Below are positions 16,764-25,303 of a DNA stretch of 48,306 nucleotides, piece by piece. The notes below the pieces were generated by a model. It was not told the DNA's origin and made no database searches. It saw only the letters and a list, made by a program, of their open reading frames with translations. The position numbers and the translations under genes are program-made. The DNA is from Pseudomonadota bacterium (GTDB lineage: Bacteria; Pseudomonadota; Alphaproteobacteria; Rickettsiales; UBA1997). Location: contig JAGWWH010000011.1 in assembly GCA_018970485.1 (NCBI GenBank), forward strand, positions 1-48,306. Reading direction: 5' to 3'. The first letter of the stretch is position 1. Each line of letters begins with the position of its first letter.

Positions 16764-17789
16764 TTACTTATTTTTTCCTCGCACCAAATCCACAACCACC
16801 TGCACATTTTCAATTGGCGTTTCTGGCAAAATTCCGTGGCCAAGATTGAAAATAAATGGACGCTCGCCAAAGGTTTTTAAAATCTCCAAAACCTCTTTTT
16901 CGATTTCTTTTTTTGCGCCAAAAGCGAGTAAAAAATTATCCAAATTTCCCTGCACAACTTGTCCGAGATTTTTTTGTAAATTTTCTTTCGCCCAGATTTT
17001 GTTAACATTTTGATCAAGCGCTAAGCCTTGTGGCGCAACTTCTCGCGCGAATTCTTCGTAAGAAATTCCAACTCCTTTTGGAAAACAAATTACCGGAATT
17101 TTTGGATGTAATTTTCTGATTTCAGTGACGATTTTTTTTGTTGGTTCAATCACCCATTTTCTCAATTGCTCTGGTGGCAAAACTCCTGCCCAAGAATCGA
17201 ATAATTTCACGACATCCGCGCCAGCCTTGATCTGAAAGGATAAATATTGAATTACGCTTTGCGTTAAAATTTCGATTAACTCTGCGAAAAAATTTTCATT
17301 TTCGATTGCCGAGCGACGAGTTGCTTCAAAGTTTTTTGATCCACCGCCTTCAATCATGTAGCAAGCTAGAGTCCAAGGTGCGCCAGAAAATCCGATTAAG
17401 GCTTTGTCTTTGTCGAGCTTTGATTTTGTTAACTCCAGAGCCTCAAAAACTGGCGAGAGGTGTTTGGCAATATTTTCGGTGCGAAGATTTTTTAATTCGA
17501 ATTTTCCGAGTTTCGGTCCTTCATTTTTCACAAACTCAACTTTCACTCCAAGGGCGTCAGGAATAACAAGAATGTCGGAGAAAATAATCGCCGCATCGAG
17601 GTTAAAACGAGTGATTGGTTGGAGTGTTACCTCGCTAGCTAGTTTTGGTGTGTAGCAGAGCTCTAAGAAGTTTTTTACGTTCGATCTGATCTCGCGATAT
17701 TCTGGCAAATATCTTCCTGCCTGACGCATGATCCAGATCGGTGGAGTTGGGCTTTGAATTCCACTCAGAGTATTAATTAATTTATTCAT
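16764..17789 (-). CDS. hemE: Uroporphyrinogen decarboxylase
   Basis: HemE decarboxylates uroporphyrinogen III to coproporphyrinogen III. The 341-residue protein has the signature PIWIMRQAGRYLPEYRE near its start, the IIFSDILVIPDALG strand with catalytic Asp, GFSGAPWTLACYMIEGGGSK, and FNLGHGILPETP near the end. In Caulobacter and Rickettsia hemE borders the chromosomal origin, and the intergenic region upstream here looks like one. Confidence 0.98.
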   Translation of the reverse strand: MNKLINTLSGIQSPTPPIWIMRQAGRYLPEYREIRSNVKNFLELCYTPKLASEVTLQPITRFNLDAAIIFSDILVIPDALGVKVEFVKNEGPKLGKFELKNLRTENIAKHLSPVFEALELTKSKLDKDKALIGFSGAPWTLACYMIEGGGSKNFEATRRSAIENENFFAELIEILTQSVIQYLSFQIKAGADVVKLFDSWAGVLPPEQLRKWVIEPTKKIVTEIRKLHPKIPVICFPKGVGISYEEFAREVAPQGLALDQNVNKIWAKENLQKNLGQVVQGNLDNFLLAFGAKKEIEKEVLEILKTFGERPFIFNLGHGILPETPIENVQVVVDLVRGKNK

Positions 17790-18003
17790 TTCTTTTTATT
17801 ATTTTTATTAGGGCTGTGGATTTGTTGATTAAGTTTTGAACGAATTTATCAACAGTTCAAATCCTTTATTTTCAAGGCTTGAGACTAAGTTATCAACATG
17901 TTCAAATCTTTCTAAAATCTTTTAAACAGGATGAAAACTTGTTAATAAAAATAATAAGTTTTTTGGCGAAAAAAAATCTGTGAACAAACCCGAAGTTATT
18001 AAC
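17790..18003. other. Candidate chromosomal replication origin (oriC)
   Basis: This AT-rich gap between hemE and bolA holds two direct TTATCAACA boxes (17846-17854 and 17890-17898), each one mismatch from the DnaA box TTATCCACA and each followed by GTTCAAATC. Weaker boxes are at 17815-17823 and 17823-17831 (reverse), 17940-17948 (reverse) and 17996-18004. An A/T-rich tract (about 17905-17975) could be the unwinding element. The hemE-adjacent position matches the origins of Caulobacter and Rickettsia prowazekii. The parA, parB and parS-like sites lie 7-14 kb away. Confidence 0.65.
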
Positions 18004-18249
18004 ATGAAATCAACAATTGAAAAAAAACTAACCGAGAATTTTTCACCAAAATTTTTGGAAGTGAAAAATAAAAGCCACCTTCATCGCGGACACCTAGAAG
18101 ACGAAAACGGCGAGACGCATTTTGAAGTGGTGATTGAGGCAGAAGATCTAAAAAAACTCGGAAGAATTCAGGCGCATCGCGAGGTTAATTCTGTGCTTAA
18201 GGATGAGTTCGAAAAAGGCCTGCACGCGTTGGAGATTAAAATAAAATAG
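18004..18249 (+). CDS. bolA: BolA-family protein
   Basis: An 81-residue protein with the BolA fold pattern: an N-terminal helix STIEKKLTENFSPKFLEV, NKSHLHRGH with the conserved His pair, THFEVVIEAEDL, and RIQAHREVNSVLKDEF. BolA proteins partner monothiol glutaredoxins in Fe-S handling, or act as regulators. I prefer ATG 18004 over an earlier GTG at 17980, which would add eight residues not typical of the family. It lies directly right of the putative oriC. The glutaredoxin partner is not in the window. Confidence 0.9.
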   Translation: MKSTIEKKLTENFSPKFLEVKNKSHLHRGHLEDENGETHFEVVIEAEDLKKLGRIQAHREVNSVLKDEFEKGLHALEIKIK

Positions 18250-18270
18250 AGCCTTCGAACAAGTTGCGAG

Positions 18271-18363
18271 ATGGATCGCCACGCTACGCTCGCGATGACC
18301 GCTTAAAGTAGTGGCGCATTACTAGTCACGTCATTGCGAGGAGCGTAAGCGACGCGGCAATCC
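18271..18363. repeat. Palindromic repeat, family B (copy 2)
   Basis: Arms GATCGCCACGCTACGCTCGC and the diverged complement TCATTGCGAGGAGCGTAAGC flank a spacer in the convergent gap between bolA and clpX. Confidence 0.8.
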
Positions 18364-18371
18364 ACTAATTA

Positions 18372-19670
18372 CTAAGCCGCCTTTTCTTTCTTTTGAACTA
18401 CTGCGATCGATTTTTTGCTTTCTCTTTCTTCAGCTTCTTTGTCGTTAAGCAAAATGACCTCAACCCATTTGCTGTCGGTAACGGCTTTTTTTGTAACCCG
18501 AACAGATTTGACGTTTTTCTGTGAGGGGATTTCAAACATTACGTCGAGTAAGAGATTTTCTGTAATGGCTCGCAGGCCGCGAGCGCCGGTTTTACGCTCG
18601 ATAGCAAGTTTGGAAATTTCTTTGACGGCATCATTATCAAAAATCAGATCGATTTTATCTAAAGAGAAAAGGCGCTGATATTGTTTGGTGATCGCATTTT
18701 TTGGATCGACTAAAATTCTGGCGAGATCTTCTTTTGTTAAGCCTTCAAGTGGCGCAAGAACAGGAAGCCTGCCGACGATTTCTGGAATTAGGCCGAATTT
18801 GATCAAATCATCTGGCTCGACTTTGTTGAAAACATCTTTGTGAGTTTCGTCATCCTTGTCTCTAACGTCAGCGCCAAAGCCCATCGAGGAGCTTGATCCG
18901 CGCGAAAGAATAATTTTTTCCAATCCAGAAAATGCGCCGCCGCAAATGAAGAGGATGTTACGTGTGTCGATCTGCACATATTCTTGCTGAGAGGATTTTT
19001 TGCCGGGCTGAGTTGGCACGGAAGCCGTTGTGCCTTCGATGATTTTCAGCAAGCCTTGCTGTACGCCTTCGCCGGAAATATCGCGACGAGTATTGTCCTC
19101 AGATTTACGTGCGATTTTGTCGATTTCGTCGATGTAAACGATGCCGCGCTGAGTTTTTTCAACATCGAAATTAGCCGCTTGCAATAGTCGCGAAATGATA
19201 TTCTCAACGTCGTCGCCAACATATCCCGCTTCGGTTAAAGAGGTGGCATCAGCAACTGTGAAAGGCACGTCGAGAGTTTTAGCGAGGGTTTGGGCGAGTA
19301 AAGTTTTGCCACAGCCAGTTGGTCCGATCATCAAGATGTTTGACTTGTTGATCTCAACGGCATCGCTATTCGCCGAAGAATTTGCGTCGATGCGCTTGTA
19401 GTGATTGTAAACCGCAACCGCTAAAACTTTTTTGGCGTAAGTTTGGCCGACAACGTGCTCATCGAGAATTTTTAAAATATCCTTCGGCGTCGGTTTGGTG
19501 CCGTCAGATTTTTGTAGCGGAGATTTTTTTTGCTCCTCGCGCAAAATATCCATGCCAAGCTCAATACACTCGTTACAGATCATTGCGGCTGGGCCAGCGA
19601 TTAGTTTTTTAACTTCGTGCTGATTTTTTCCACAAAAAGAGCAGGACAGATTTTCGGTATCTTTGGTCAT
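18372..19670 (-). CDS. clpX: ClpX, ATPase subunit of ClpXP protease
   Basis: ClpX unfolds tagged substrates and feeds them to ClpP. The 432-residue protein has the N-terminal zinc finger (Cys10, Cys13, Cys32, Cys35), Walker A GPTGCGKT (116-123), [11 protein letters not shown] Walker B, and pore and sensor motifs ([28 protein letters not shown]). It starts 1 nt after the clpP stop and forms the clpP-clpX operon. The C-terminal tail is extended and charged ([19 protein letters not shown]). Confidence 0.98.
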   Translation of the reverse strand: MTKDTENLSCSFCGKNQHEVKKLIAGPAAMICNECIELGMDILREEQKKSPLQKSDGTKPTPKDILKILDEHVVGQTYAKKVLAVAVYNHYKRIDANSSANSDAVEINKSNILMIGPTGCGKTLLAQTLAKTLDVPFTVADATSLTEAGYVGDDVENIISRLLQAANFDVEKTQRGIVYIDEIDKIARKSEDNTRRDISGEGVQQGLLKIIEGTTASVPTQPGKKSSQQEYVQIDTRNILFICGGAFSGLEKIILSRGSSSSMGFGADVRDKDDETHKDVFNKVEPDDLIKFGLIPEIVGRLPVLAPLEGLTKEDLARILVDPKNAITKQYQRLFSLDKIDLIFDNDAVKEISKLAIERKTGARGLRAITENLLLDVMFEIPSQKNVKSVRVTKKAVTDSKWVEVILLNDKEAEERESKKSIAVVQKKEKAA

Positions 19671-19671
19671 T

Positions 19672-20298
19672 TTATTTTTCTGATTTTTCTGGACGGCGCT
19701 CGATTACTTCGTCGATTAGGCCGAATTCTTTTGCTTTTTCTGGGGACATAAAATTGTCGCGCTCCATCGATTTTTCGATCACGGAAAGTTTTTGTCCGGT
19801 GTGCTTCACGTAGATTTCGTTAAGTCTTCTTTTTAGAGCCAAAGTTTCTTGGGCGTGAATTTCGATGTCAGTTGCTTGACCTTGATATCCGCCAGAAGGC
19901 TGGTGGATCATGATGCGCGAATTAGGCAAACAAAATCTTTTTCCTGGCGCACCAGCGGTAAGAAGCAACGAGCCCATTGAAGCGGCTTGTCCGATACAAA
20001 GAGTGGCAACATCGGGACGGATGTATTGCATTGTATCATACATTGCGAGCCCAGAGGTGACAATGCCTCCGGGGGAGTTGATGTAAAAATAAATGTCTTT
20101 TTTTGGATCTTCTGATTCCAAAAACAAAAGCTGAGCGACTACAAGTGACGAGACTTGGTCGTTCACCTGACCAGAAAGAAAAATGATTCTTTCTTTAAGA
20201 AGGCGCGAGTAAATGTCGTAAGATCTTTCGCCCTTGGCGGTCTGCTCAACCACCATCGGAACGAGATAGCTGGCGTGGTCGGGAATATTGTTGGACAT
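19672..20298 (-). CDS. clpP: ClpP, ATP-dependent serine protease subunit
   Basis: ClpP forms the proteolytic chamber. The catalytic triad is visible in the 208-residue form as Ser107 (GQAASMGS), His132 ([10 protein letters not shown]) and Asp181 (MERDNFMS). I chose ATG 20298 ([20 protein letters not shown]) because the mature N-terminus VPMVVEQT then sits at the normal place; the longer frame to 20358 would add 20 residues over the putative grpE promoter. It precedes clpX on the same strand and is divergent from grpE. Confidence 0.97.
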   Translation of the reverse strand: MSNNIPDHASYLVPMVVEQTAKGERSYDIYSRLLKERIIFLSGQVNDQVSSLVVAQLLFLESEDPKKDIYFYINSPGGIVTSGLAMYDTMQYIRPDVATLCIGQAASMGSLLLTAGAPGKRFCLPNSRIMIHQPSGGYQGQATDIEIHAQETLALKRRLNEIYVKHTGQKLSVIEKSMERDNFMSPEKAKEFGLIDEVIERRPEKSEK

Positions 20299-20419
20299 GC
20301 TTGGGAGTAAGTTAGGAAAGGAATCGCGGCAAGTTAGGAAAGAAAATCTGCAAAGCAATCTTGAAAGTCTTTTACTATTTCATAACTTGCGTGATCAAAA
20401 ATTTCTAAAGGAGAACAAC
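20299..20419. promoter_or_regulatory. Shared clpP/grpE control region with direct repeats and heat-shock-like promoter
   Basis: The divergent spacer contains AAGTTAGGAAAG twice (20309-20320 and 20331-20342), start to start 22 nt, about two helical turns apart. On the plus strand CTTGAAA (20360-20366) followed 14 nt later by CATAACT (20381-20387) loosely resembles an RpoH promoter, fitting grpE and clpP as heat-shock genes. A strong AAAGGAG (20407-20413) precedes the grpE ATG. Confidence 0.4.
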
Positions 20420-20935
20420 ATGGAAGAAAACAAGGTAGAAGCAGCTCCAGAGGCAAATCCGATGGAAGAAAAAATTGTGGAACTCGAGCAAAAAAATACC
20501 GAGCTAAACGACAAATTACTGCGTGCTTTAGCGGAGCTCGATAACGTTAGAAGGAGATCAAAAGAAGAAATCGAAAAGACCGCACGCTTTGCTATCTATG
20601 GCTTTGCGGGTGATTTGGTTTTGGTCGCAGAGAATTTTTTCATGGCCAGCGAAAATGCGCCGAAAGAAGAAATCGAAAAAAATCCAGCGATCAAAAATTA
20701 CGCCGATGCAATCGTAATGACCGAAAAAGAGCTGCTAAAAGTTTTAGAAAAAAATCAGATAAAGAGAATTTTTCCACTGAATCAGATGTTCGATCACAAC
20801 CTTCACGAAGCGATAGTTCAGGTTGAGTCGGAACTTGAAGAAGGTTTGGTTGTTCAGGTTATTCAGGCTGGATATTCGATCTCGGATCGATTGATTCGTC
20901 CCGCATTAGTTGGGGTTGCAAAAAATAAGTCGTAA
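20420..20935 (+). CDS. grpE: GrpE, nucleotide exchange factor of DnaK
   Basis: The 171-residue protein begins with a charged coiled coil (EEKIVELEQKNTELNDKLLRALAELDNVRRRSKEE), the long GrpE dimer helix, followed by FDHNLHEAIVQVES and VIQAGYSISDRLIRPALVGV, the beta-domain that opens DnaK. ATG 20420 is chosen for its strong upstream AAAGGAG and the standard N-terminus; the frame is open further upstream into the clpP gene. dnaK and dnaJ are not in the window. Confidence 0.97.
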   Translation: MEENKVEAAPEANPMEEKIVELEQKNTELNDKLLRALAELDNVRRRSKEEIEKTARFAIYGFAGDLVLVAENFFMASENAPKEEIEKNPAIKNYADAIVMTEKELLKVLEKNQIKRIFPLNQMFDHNLHEAIVQVESELEEGLVVQVIQAGYSISDRLIRPALVGVAKNKS

Positions 20936-20950
20936 CCTAGCTTGCCGCGC

Positions 20951-20972
20951 CCCTCGCCTAAAGCGAGGGTTT
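20951..20972 (+). terminator. Hairpin after grpE
   Basis: CCCTCGC (20951-20957) pairs with GCGAGGG (20963-20969) across a 5-nt loop, followed by only three T residues. It is a plausible but weak terminator between grpE and the tRNA. Confidence 0.45.
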
Positions 20973-21003
20973 GTGGGATCTGGCGCCAAGCTGAATCTCA
21001 TGT

Positions 21004-21080
21004 GGGATTATAGCTCAGTTGGTTAGAGCAGGATGCTCATAACGTCTTGGTCGTAGGTTCGAGTCCTACTGATCCCACCA
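21004..21080 (+). tRNA. tRNA with CAT anticodon (probably Ile2, otherwise Met)
   Basis: The acceptor GGGATTA pairs with TGATCCC, followed by A and an encoded CCA (21078-21080). D arm GCTC/GAGC, anticodon arm GGATG-CTCATAA-CGTCT and T arm GTAGG-TTCGAGT-CCTAC are intact; length is 77 nt. The CTCATAA loop and the following CTTGGTCG resemble tRNA-Ile2, in which C34 is changed to lysidine by TilS, more than elongator Met. The first pair G-C excludes a standard initiator tRNA. Confidence 0.9.
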
Positions 21081-21267
21081 AATAATCTACTTTTGCGGCG
21101 AAATTTTTGCCGTTTTCGATTGCTGCGATGCTCGACATATTTTAGATACGTCTGCGCCTTTGCGATCGAAGAACGACAAACCTTTTTTGCAAAAGCGATT
21201 TTTCATTTTGATTCCCTGGTCCCCAAGTGACGTGAAGTCCACCTAGGTTTCTGCAATAATAAAAAAC
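21081..21267. other. Intergenic leader before rpmI with no recognised element
   Basis: The 187 nt between the tRNA and rpmI show no infC gene, no clear L20 leader structure and no strong promoter or Shine-Dalgarno motif that I can recognise. Confidence 0.4.
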
Positions 21268-21471
21268 ATGCCAAAAGTTAAAACAAACAGCAGCGCTAAG
21301 AAGCGCTTCAAAGTCACCGGCACAGGAAAGATTCTGCACAAGCAGGCCGGCAAACGACACAATCTCGGCAAAAAAAGTCAGAGAAGAATTCGTAATCTCC
21401 GTAAAAGCGCAGTTCTTTCAGAAGGCCACACAGCTAGTGTTCTGAAGTTCAAAATGCCTTATAACCGCTAA
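21268..21471 (+). CDS. rpmI: Ribosomal protein bL35
   Basis: A 67-residue basic protein with the L35 pattern PKVKTNSSAKKRFKVTGTGK, KHNL-type GKKSQRRIRNLRK and a C-terminal KFKMPYN. It is a 50S subunit protein and is followed 10 nt later by rplT, the usual order. infC, which commonly precedes rpmI, is not present upstream. Confidence 0.97.
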   Translation: MPKVKTNSSAKKRFKVTGTGKILHKQAGKRHNLGKKSQRRIRNLRKSAVLSEGHTASVLKFKMPYNR

Positions 21472-21481
21472 TTAGAATAAT

Positions 21482-21841
21482 ATGAGTCGTGTAAAAAGAG
21501 GTGTCACAAAAAGAGCTAGACACAAAAAGATTTTAAAAATGGCCAAAGGCTATCGCGGCCGCGCAAAAAGCTGCTTCCGCATAGCAATCGAGAAAGTTGA
21601 GAAGGCATTACAATATGCTTATCGCGATCGCAAAGTTAGAAAAAGAGACTTCCGTGCTTTGTGGATTCAACGTATTAACGCCGCAGTTCGCGAGCATGAT
21701 ATGATCTACTCTCGTTTTATCAGCGGATTAAAAGCCGCTCACATCGATCTTGATCGTAAAGTTCTCTCTGATCTCGCCATTCGTGAGCCAGAAACTTTCG
21801 CAAAGATTGTTGAGAAGGCGAAAAAAGCTTTGGCCGCTTAA
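21482..21841 (+). CDS. rplT: Ribosomal protein bL20
   Basis: A 119-residue basic protein with [56 protein letters not shown] and [11 protein letters not shown], all standard L20 segments. L20 is needed for early 50S assembly. The stop TAA overlaps the next ATG (TAATG). Confidence 0.98.
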   Translation: MSRVKRGVTKRARHKKILKMAKGYRGRAKSCFRIAIEKVEKALQYAYRDRKVRKRDFRALWIQRINAAVREHDMIYSRFISGLKAAHIDLDRKVLSDLAIREPETFAKIVEKAKKALAA

Positions 21842-22242
21842 TGAAGCTCTACAACGTTTTAGTTAAAAAAAATCCAGCTGGGAAAATCCAAGACATTGTT
21901 CTTTTAAAGGACGGATTTTCTTGGCTGGCATTTTTTTTTAGCGGGCTGTGGTTTCTTTATCATCGGATGTGGAAAGAGTTTCTGGTTCTGATTGTTGTTA
22001 ATACTGCTTTTGTTGTTCTCGCTAAAATTTCTTCAGGATTAGATCGAGCATTATTAGAGGCGGCGTTCCTCTTTTTGGTTGCACTTAACGCCAATTACTG
22101 GCGCTGCGAACATTTGAAAAAGAATGGTTACGAACTCGTTGGTTTGGTTTTTGGTGCGAATAAAATTGATGCAAAATTGCACTTTGTTGAAGATCTCGAA
22201 GATGAGTTTTGCGAAACGATTCTAGATCCAAAAACCGCATGA
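21841..22242 (+). CDS. DUF2628-type small membrane protein
   Basis: A 133-residue protein with an aromatic-rich N-terminal stretch FSWLAFFFSGLWFLYHRMW, typical of DUF2628 proteins, and two or three hydrophobic segments (about 29-45, 50-66 and 70-85), followed by NANYWRCEHLKKNGYELVG and a charged C-terminus. Function is unknown. It is translationally coupled to rplT by a TAATG overlap. Confidence 0.75.
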   Translation: MKLYNVLVKKNPAGKIQDIVLLKDGFSWLAFFFSGLWFLYHRMWKEFLVLIVVNTAFVVLAKISSGLDRALLEAAFLFLVALNANYWRCEHLKKNGYELVGLVFGANKIDAKLHFVEDLEDEFCETILDPKTA

Positions 22243-22426
22243 GTTTGATCTTGATTGATTGCGTTAAAAACGACTTATCTTCGAATAATTCTCAGTTTGT
22301 GCTCAGGCGTGATGTAAAATTTCTTCGAGCTTTTGCGAATGGAAATATTTTTTTGACACAATTTCAGCAAAAGAAGAACAGAGGGGGGAATTCAGAATTA
22401 TTAAATAATTCTCAAAATTGCTGCCT

Positions 22427-23407
22427 GTGAAGATTTCCCATTTTATGCAAGAAGCCATGTTTAACGAGGCATCTGGCTATTACCGAACACAAAATCCCAT
22501 CGGCAAAGATTCTGATTTTATTACTTCTCCAGAAATCTCCCAAGTTTTTGGCGAGTTGATCGCGGCCTATTTTTTGCAAGTTTCTTCCACGCGAAGTGGT
22601 AAAATTTCTCTGGTTGAAATGGGTGCGGGTCGCGGGATTTTATTCTTTGATATTTTGCGAGTGATAAAAAAAATGGCAGAAAAAAATAACGCCATAGCCC
22701 TTGATTTTCTTAGGCGGACAAAGTTTCACATCATTGAAATAAACGAAGTTCTGGTAAAAATTCAGCAGAAAAAATTATCTGATTTTGAGATCAAGTGGCA
22801 CAAAAAATTTGAGGATTTTTTAAGTGAAGAGGGTCAGATATTTTTTATTTCAAATGAGCTTTTTGACTGCTTTCCGATCGATCAATTTGTTAATACTGAC
22901 ATTGGCTGGTGCGAGAGAATGATTGGGCAGGGCGAGTTTGTTGTGAGGAATTTTGATCCAAAGATTCATCAATTCGTACAAAATTTAGCCGGCTTTACCG
23001 CGCCATTTGGCGCTATTTTTGAGCATAGTGAATCGGCTCATAATTTTATGAATCAACTTTGTGAAGCCTTGAAAATAAAGGGCGGAATCGCAATTAATTT
23101 TGATTACGGATACGAAAAAAGCGAATTTGCTAACACGCTCCAATCGGTAAAAAATCATCAAAAAAATAATATTTTTGAGAATGTCGGGAATTCAGATCTC
23201 ACCGCTCACGTTGATTTTGGCGCTCTCGATAAAATTGCCAAAAGTCACGGACTCGCATCGTCTTTAGTCACTCAGAGTCAATTCTTAACCTCGCTCGGAA
23301 TTGAGGAGCGCAGAAAAAAACTGCCAGAAGAAAATTCTGCCATTGATCGTTTAATTGCCCCCGATCAAATGGGAGAGCTCTTCAAGAGCCACATTATTTG
23401 GAAATAA
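22427..23407 (+). CDS. MidA/NDUFAF7-family SAM-dependent methyltransferase
   Basis: The protein opens with HFMQEAMFNEASGYYRTQNPIGKDSDFITSPEISQVFGEL, the signature of the NDUFAF7/MidA family, followed by the SAM-binding VEMGAGRGIL and ISNELFDCFPIDQF. NDUFAF7 methylates an arginine of a complex I subunit during assembly; bacterial members are presumed to act alike. I start at GTG 22427; a TTG at 22418 is possible. The family usually has about 15 more N-terminal residues, but a stop at 22406 prevents a longer frame. The next gene begins right after the stop. Confidence 0.85.
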   Translation: MKISHFMQEAMFNEASGYYRTQNPIGKDSDFITSPEISQVFGELIAAYFLQVSSTRSGKISLVEMGAGRGILFFDILRVIKKMAEKNNAIALDFLRRTKFHIIEINEVLVKIQQKKLSDFEIKWHKKFEDFLSEEGQIFFISNELFDCFPIDQFVNTDIGWCERMIGQGEFVVRNFDPKIHQFVQNLAGFTAPFGAIFEHSESAHNFMNQLCEALKIKGGIAINFDYGYEKSEFANTLQSVKNHQKNNIFENVGNSDLTAHVDFGALDKIAKSHGLASSLVTQSQFLTSLGIEERRKKLPEENSAIDRLIAPDQMGELFKSHIIWK

Positions 23408-24664
23408 ATGATAAACGAAGCTGAAGCATATTTGATTCTAGTTTTCTTCCTTCTGATTTTTGCCGCGCTCATCTCTTGTTTTGAGACTGCTATTACTGCC
23501 GTTTCTCGCGCACGCATACATCGCTTGGCTAATGAAGGAGATAAGCGAGCCAAGTATTTAGATTCTCTGCTAAAAGAGCGCGAAAAGGTAGTTAGCGTTA
23601 TGCTTCTTGCCAATAACGTTGTGAATATCGCGGCATCGGCGATTACGACAAAGGTGGTTCTGGAGTTTTTTGGTGAAGAATGGTTCTTTTTTGCAACTGC
23701 GATATTGACCGCAATCATCATAATTTTTGGAGAGATCTTGCCGAAAACGATTGCCATTAAGTTCTCCGAGAAGGCGGCGTTATTTTTTGCCCCGGTAATA
23801 AATTTCTTATTCGTAGCATTCTCGCCGATAACCTCGGTTATTGAGAAAATTGTTGCCTTGCCTCTTAAGCTATTTTCAGACGGAAAAAAAACTAAAGGAT
23901 CTGAGCTTGAAGAAATCCGAGACACGGTAGATTTGAAGGCAAAAGAGGGTACGATATTTAAATATGACAAGGATTTATTGGGTGGAGTTTTAGACTTATC
24001 GGATACTGAGATTAGCGAAATTATGGTTCATCGTAAGGATATTGAATCGCTCGATATAACGATGTCAGTTGCTGAAATAGTTAAGAATGCTGCAGCTGGA
24101 AATCATACCCGCATTCCTTTGTGGAGAGGAACTAAGGAGAATATAGTCGCAGTTCTCAACGTAAAAAAACTTTTGCGCTCCCTTTATTCTCACTCTGGCG
24201 ATGTAGAAAAATTTGATCTCGCTCTGGCAACCTCTTCTCCTTGGTTTGTTCCAGCGGCTAGTAGTTTGCGTTCACAACTTTTTTCTTTTCGTAAGAAAAA
24301 GAAGCATCTCGCCCTAGTTATTGATGAGTATGGATCTCTGGTTGGCTTAATTACCCTTGAAGACATATTGGAAGAAATAGTTGGAGAGATGAAAGAGGAA
24401 GAAAGCGATAGAGAAAGCAACATAGTTAAAATTAATGCGAGATCGTACAAAATTGCCGGAAAAACCTTGATTCGCGATATTAACAAGAGGCTCAATTTCC
24501 AAATCGAAGAAAGTGACGACGCTTATAACTTGGCAGCTTTTGTAATTAACAATTTAGGAAGAATTCCGGAAGAAAGTGAAAAATTCACAATCAATAGTCA
24601 TGACTTCGAGATTCTTAAAAAGCGCGGAAACAACCTTTTGTGGATAAAGTGTCGAAAAATCTAG
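23408..24664 (+). CDS. CNNM/CorC-family (HlyC/CorC) membrane protein
   Basis: The 418-residue protein has four hydrophobic segments of the DUF21/CNNM domain (about 5-25, 60-80, 93-113 and 120-145, including GEILPKTIAI), then paired CBS domains (MVHRKDIESLDITMSV and LVIDEYGSLVGLITLEDILEEIVG) and a C-terminal CorC/HlyC domain (LIRDINKRLNFQ). Members export Mg or Co ions; the haemolysin name is historical. Its ATG follows the midA stop directly and its 3' end overlaps tadA by 25 nt. Confidence 0.9.
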   Translation: MINEAEAYLILVFFLLIFAALISCFETAITAVSRARIHRLANEGDKRAKYLDSLLKEREKVVSVMLLANNVVNIAASAITTKVVLEFFGEEWFFFATAILTAIIIIFGEILPKTIAIKFSEKAALFFAPVINFLFVAFSPITSVIEKIVALPLKLFSDGKKTKGSELEEIRDTVDLKAKEGTIFKYDKDLLGGVLDLSDTEISEIMVHRKDIESLDITMSVAEIVKNAAAGNHTRIPLWRGTKENIVAVLNVKKLLRSLYSHSGDVEKFDLALATSSPWFVPAASSLRSQLFSFRKKKKHLALVIDEYGSLVGLITLEDILEEIVGEMKEEESDRESNIVKINARSYKIAGKTLIRDINKRLNFQIEESDDAYNLAAFVINNLGRIPEESEKFTINSHDFEILKKRGNNLLWIKCRKI

Positions 24665-25104
24665 TTGGAAATGAGTTTATATTTGCAGCTTTAGAGCAGG
24701 CAAAAATAGCAATATCTCGGGATGAGGTGCCAGTTGGGGCGGTTTTGGTAAAAAATAAAAAGATCATCGCCTCTAATTTTAATCGTAATCGTTCTTTATC
24801 CGATCCAACTGCGCATGCAGAGATTTTGGTAATTCGAGAATCTGCAAAAATTCTCGGATCTCATAGACTTGATGGTTGTGATATTTATGTCACCTTGGAG
24901 CCTTGCATAATGTGCGCTGCAGCCATTTCTTTGGCAAGAATTCGCCGGATTTATTATTCTGCTTCTGATGAAAAATTCGGAGCGGTTGAAAGCGGTTTTT
25001 TTACAAAAACCTCGAGCTGCTATCATCGACCAGAAATCTATTCTGGATTTTGTGAAAAAGATTCCGCACTTCTGTTGAAAAATTTCTTTGAAAAGAAGCG
25101 CTGA
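24640..25104 (+). CDS. tadA: TadA, tRNA adenosine deaminase
   Basis: TadA edits A34 to inosine in tRNA-Arg(ACG), the tRNA encoded at 6844-6920. The 154-residue protein has the zinc site HAE (His59, Glu61) and LEPCIMCAAA (Cys89, Cys92), plus PVGAVLV and the FGAVESG strand. It starts with GTG at 24640, inside the end of the CNNM gene; a second GTG at 24649 is equally possible. Confidence 0.93.
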   Translation: MDKVSKNLVGNEFIFAALEQAKIAISRDEVPVGAVLVKNKKIIASNFNRNRSLSDPTAHAEILVIRESAKILGSHRLDGCDIYVTLEPCIMCAAAISLARIRRIYYSASDEKFGAVESGFFTKTSSCYHRPEIYSGFCEKDSALLLKNFFEKKR

Positions 25105-25120
25105 ATTTCATGTGGAATTT
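25104..25120. promoter_or_regulatory. parS-like site upstream of parA
   Basis: The reverse complement contains TTCCACATGAAATT, the same 14 nt as the site downstream of parA (26120-26133). It resembles the parS core TTTCACGTGAAA with two mismatches. It begins at the tadA stop. Two matching sites around parA make chance less likely, but ParB binding is not shown. Confidence 0.5.
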
Positions 25121-25303
25121 GCATTTTGGGCGGCAAAATTTCTTAATTAATTTTGGCCAAACCCAAACATAATTGCTTCTGAGAGCTCTGATTTACGATC
25201 TCTTCGCAGTAAATATTTGACAGCAATAAATCAGTTTTTAGGTTCCTAACGCTCGCGTTTTGCGCAGTTTTATCTCAATTCCATAGCTCGTATTTGTCAA
25301 AAA

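Noticed and set aside
20299-20358. Longer clpP start
   Set aside because: It would extend past the normal N-terminus and cover the control region facing grpE.
22239-22430. Short plus-strand frame before midA whose TGA overlaps the midA GTG
   Set aside because: The predicted protein has no family features and its end composition looks non-coding; the overlap alone is weak evidence.
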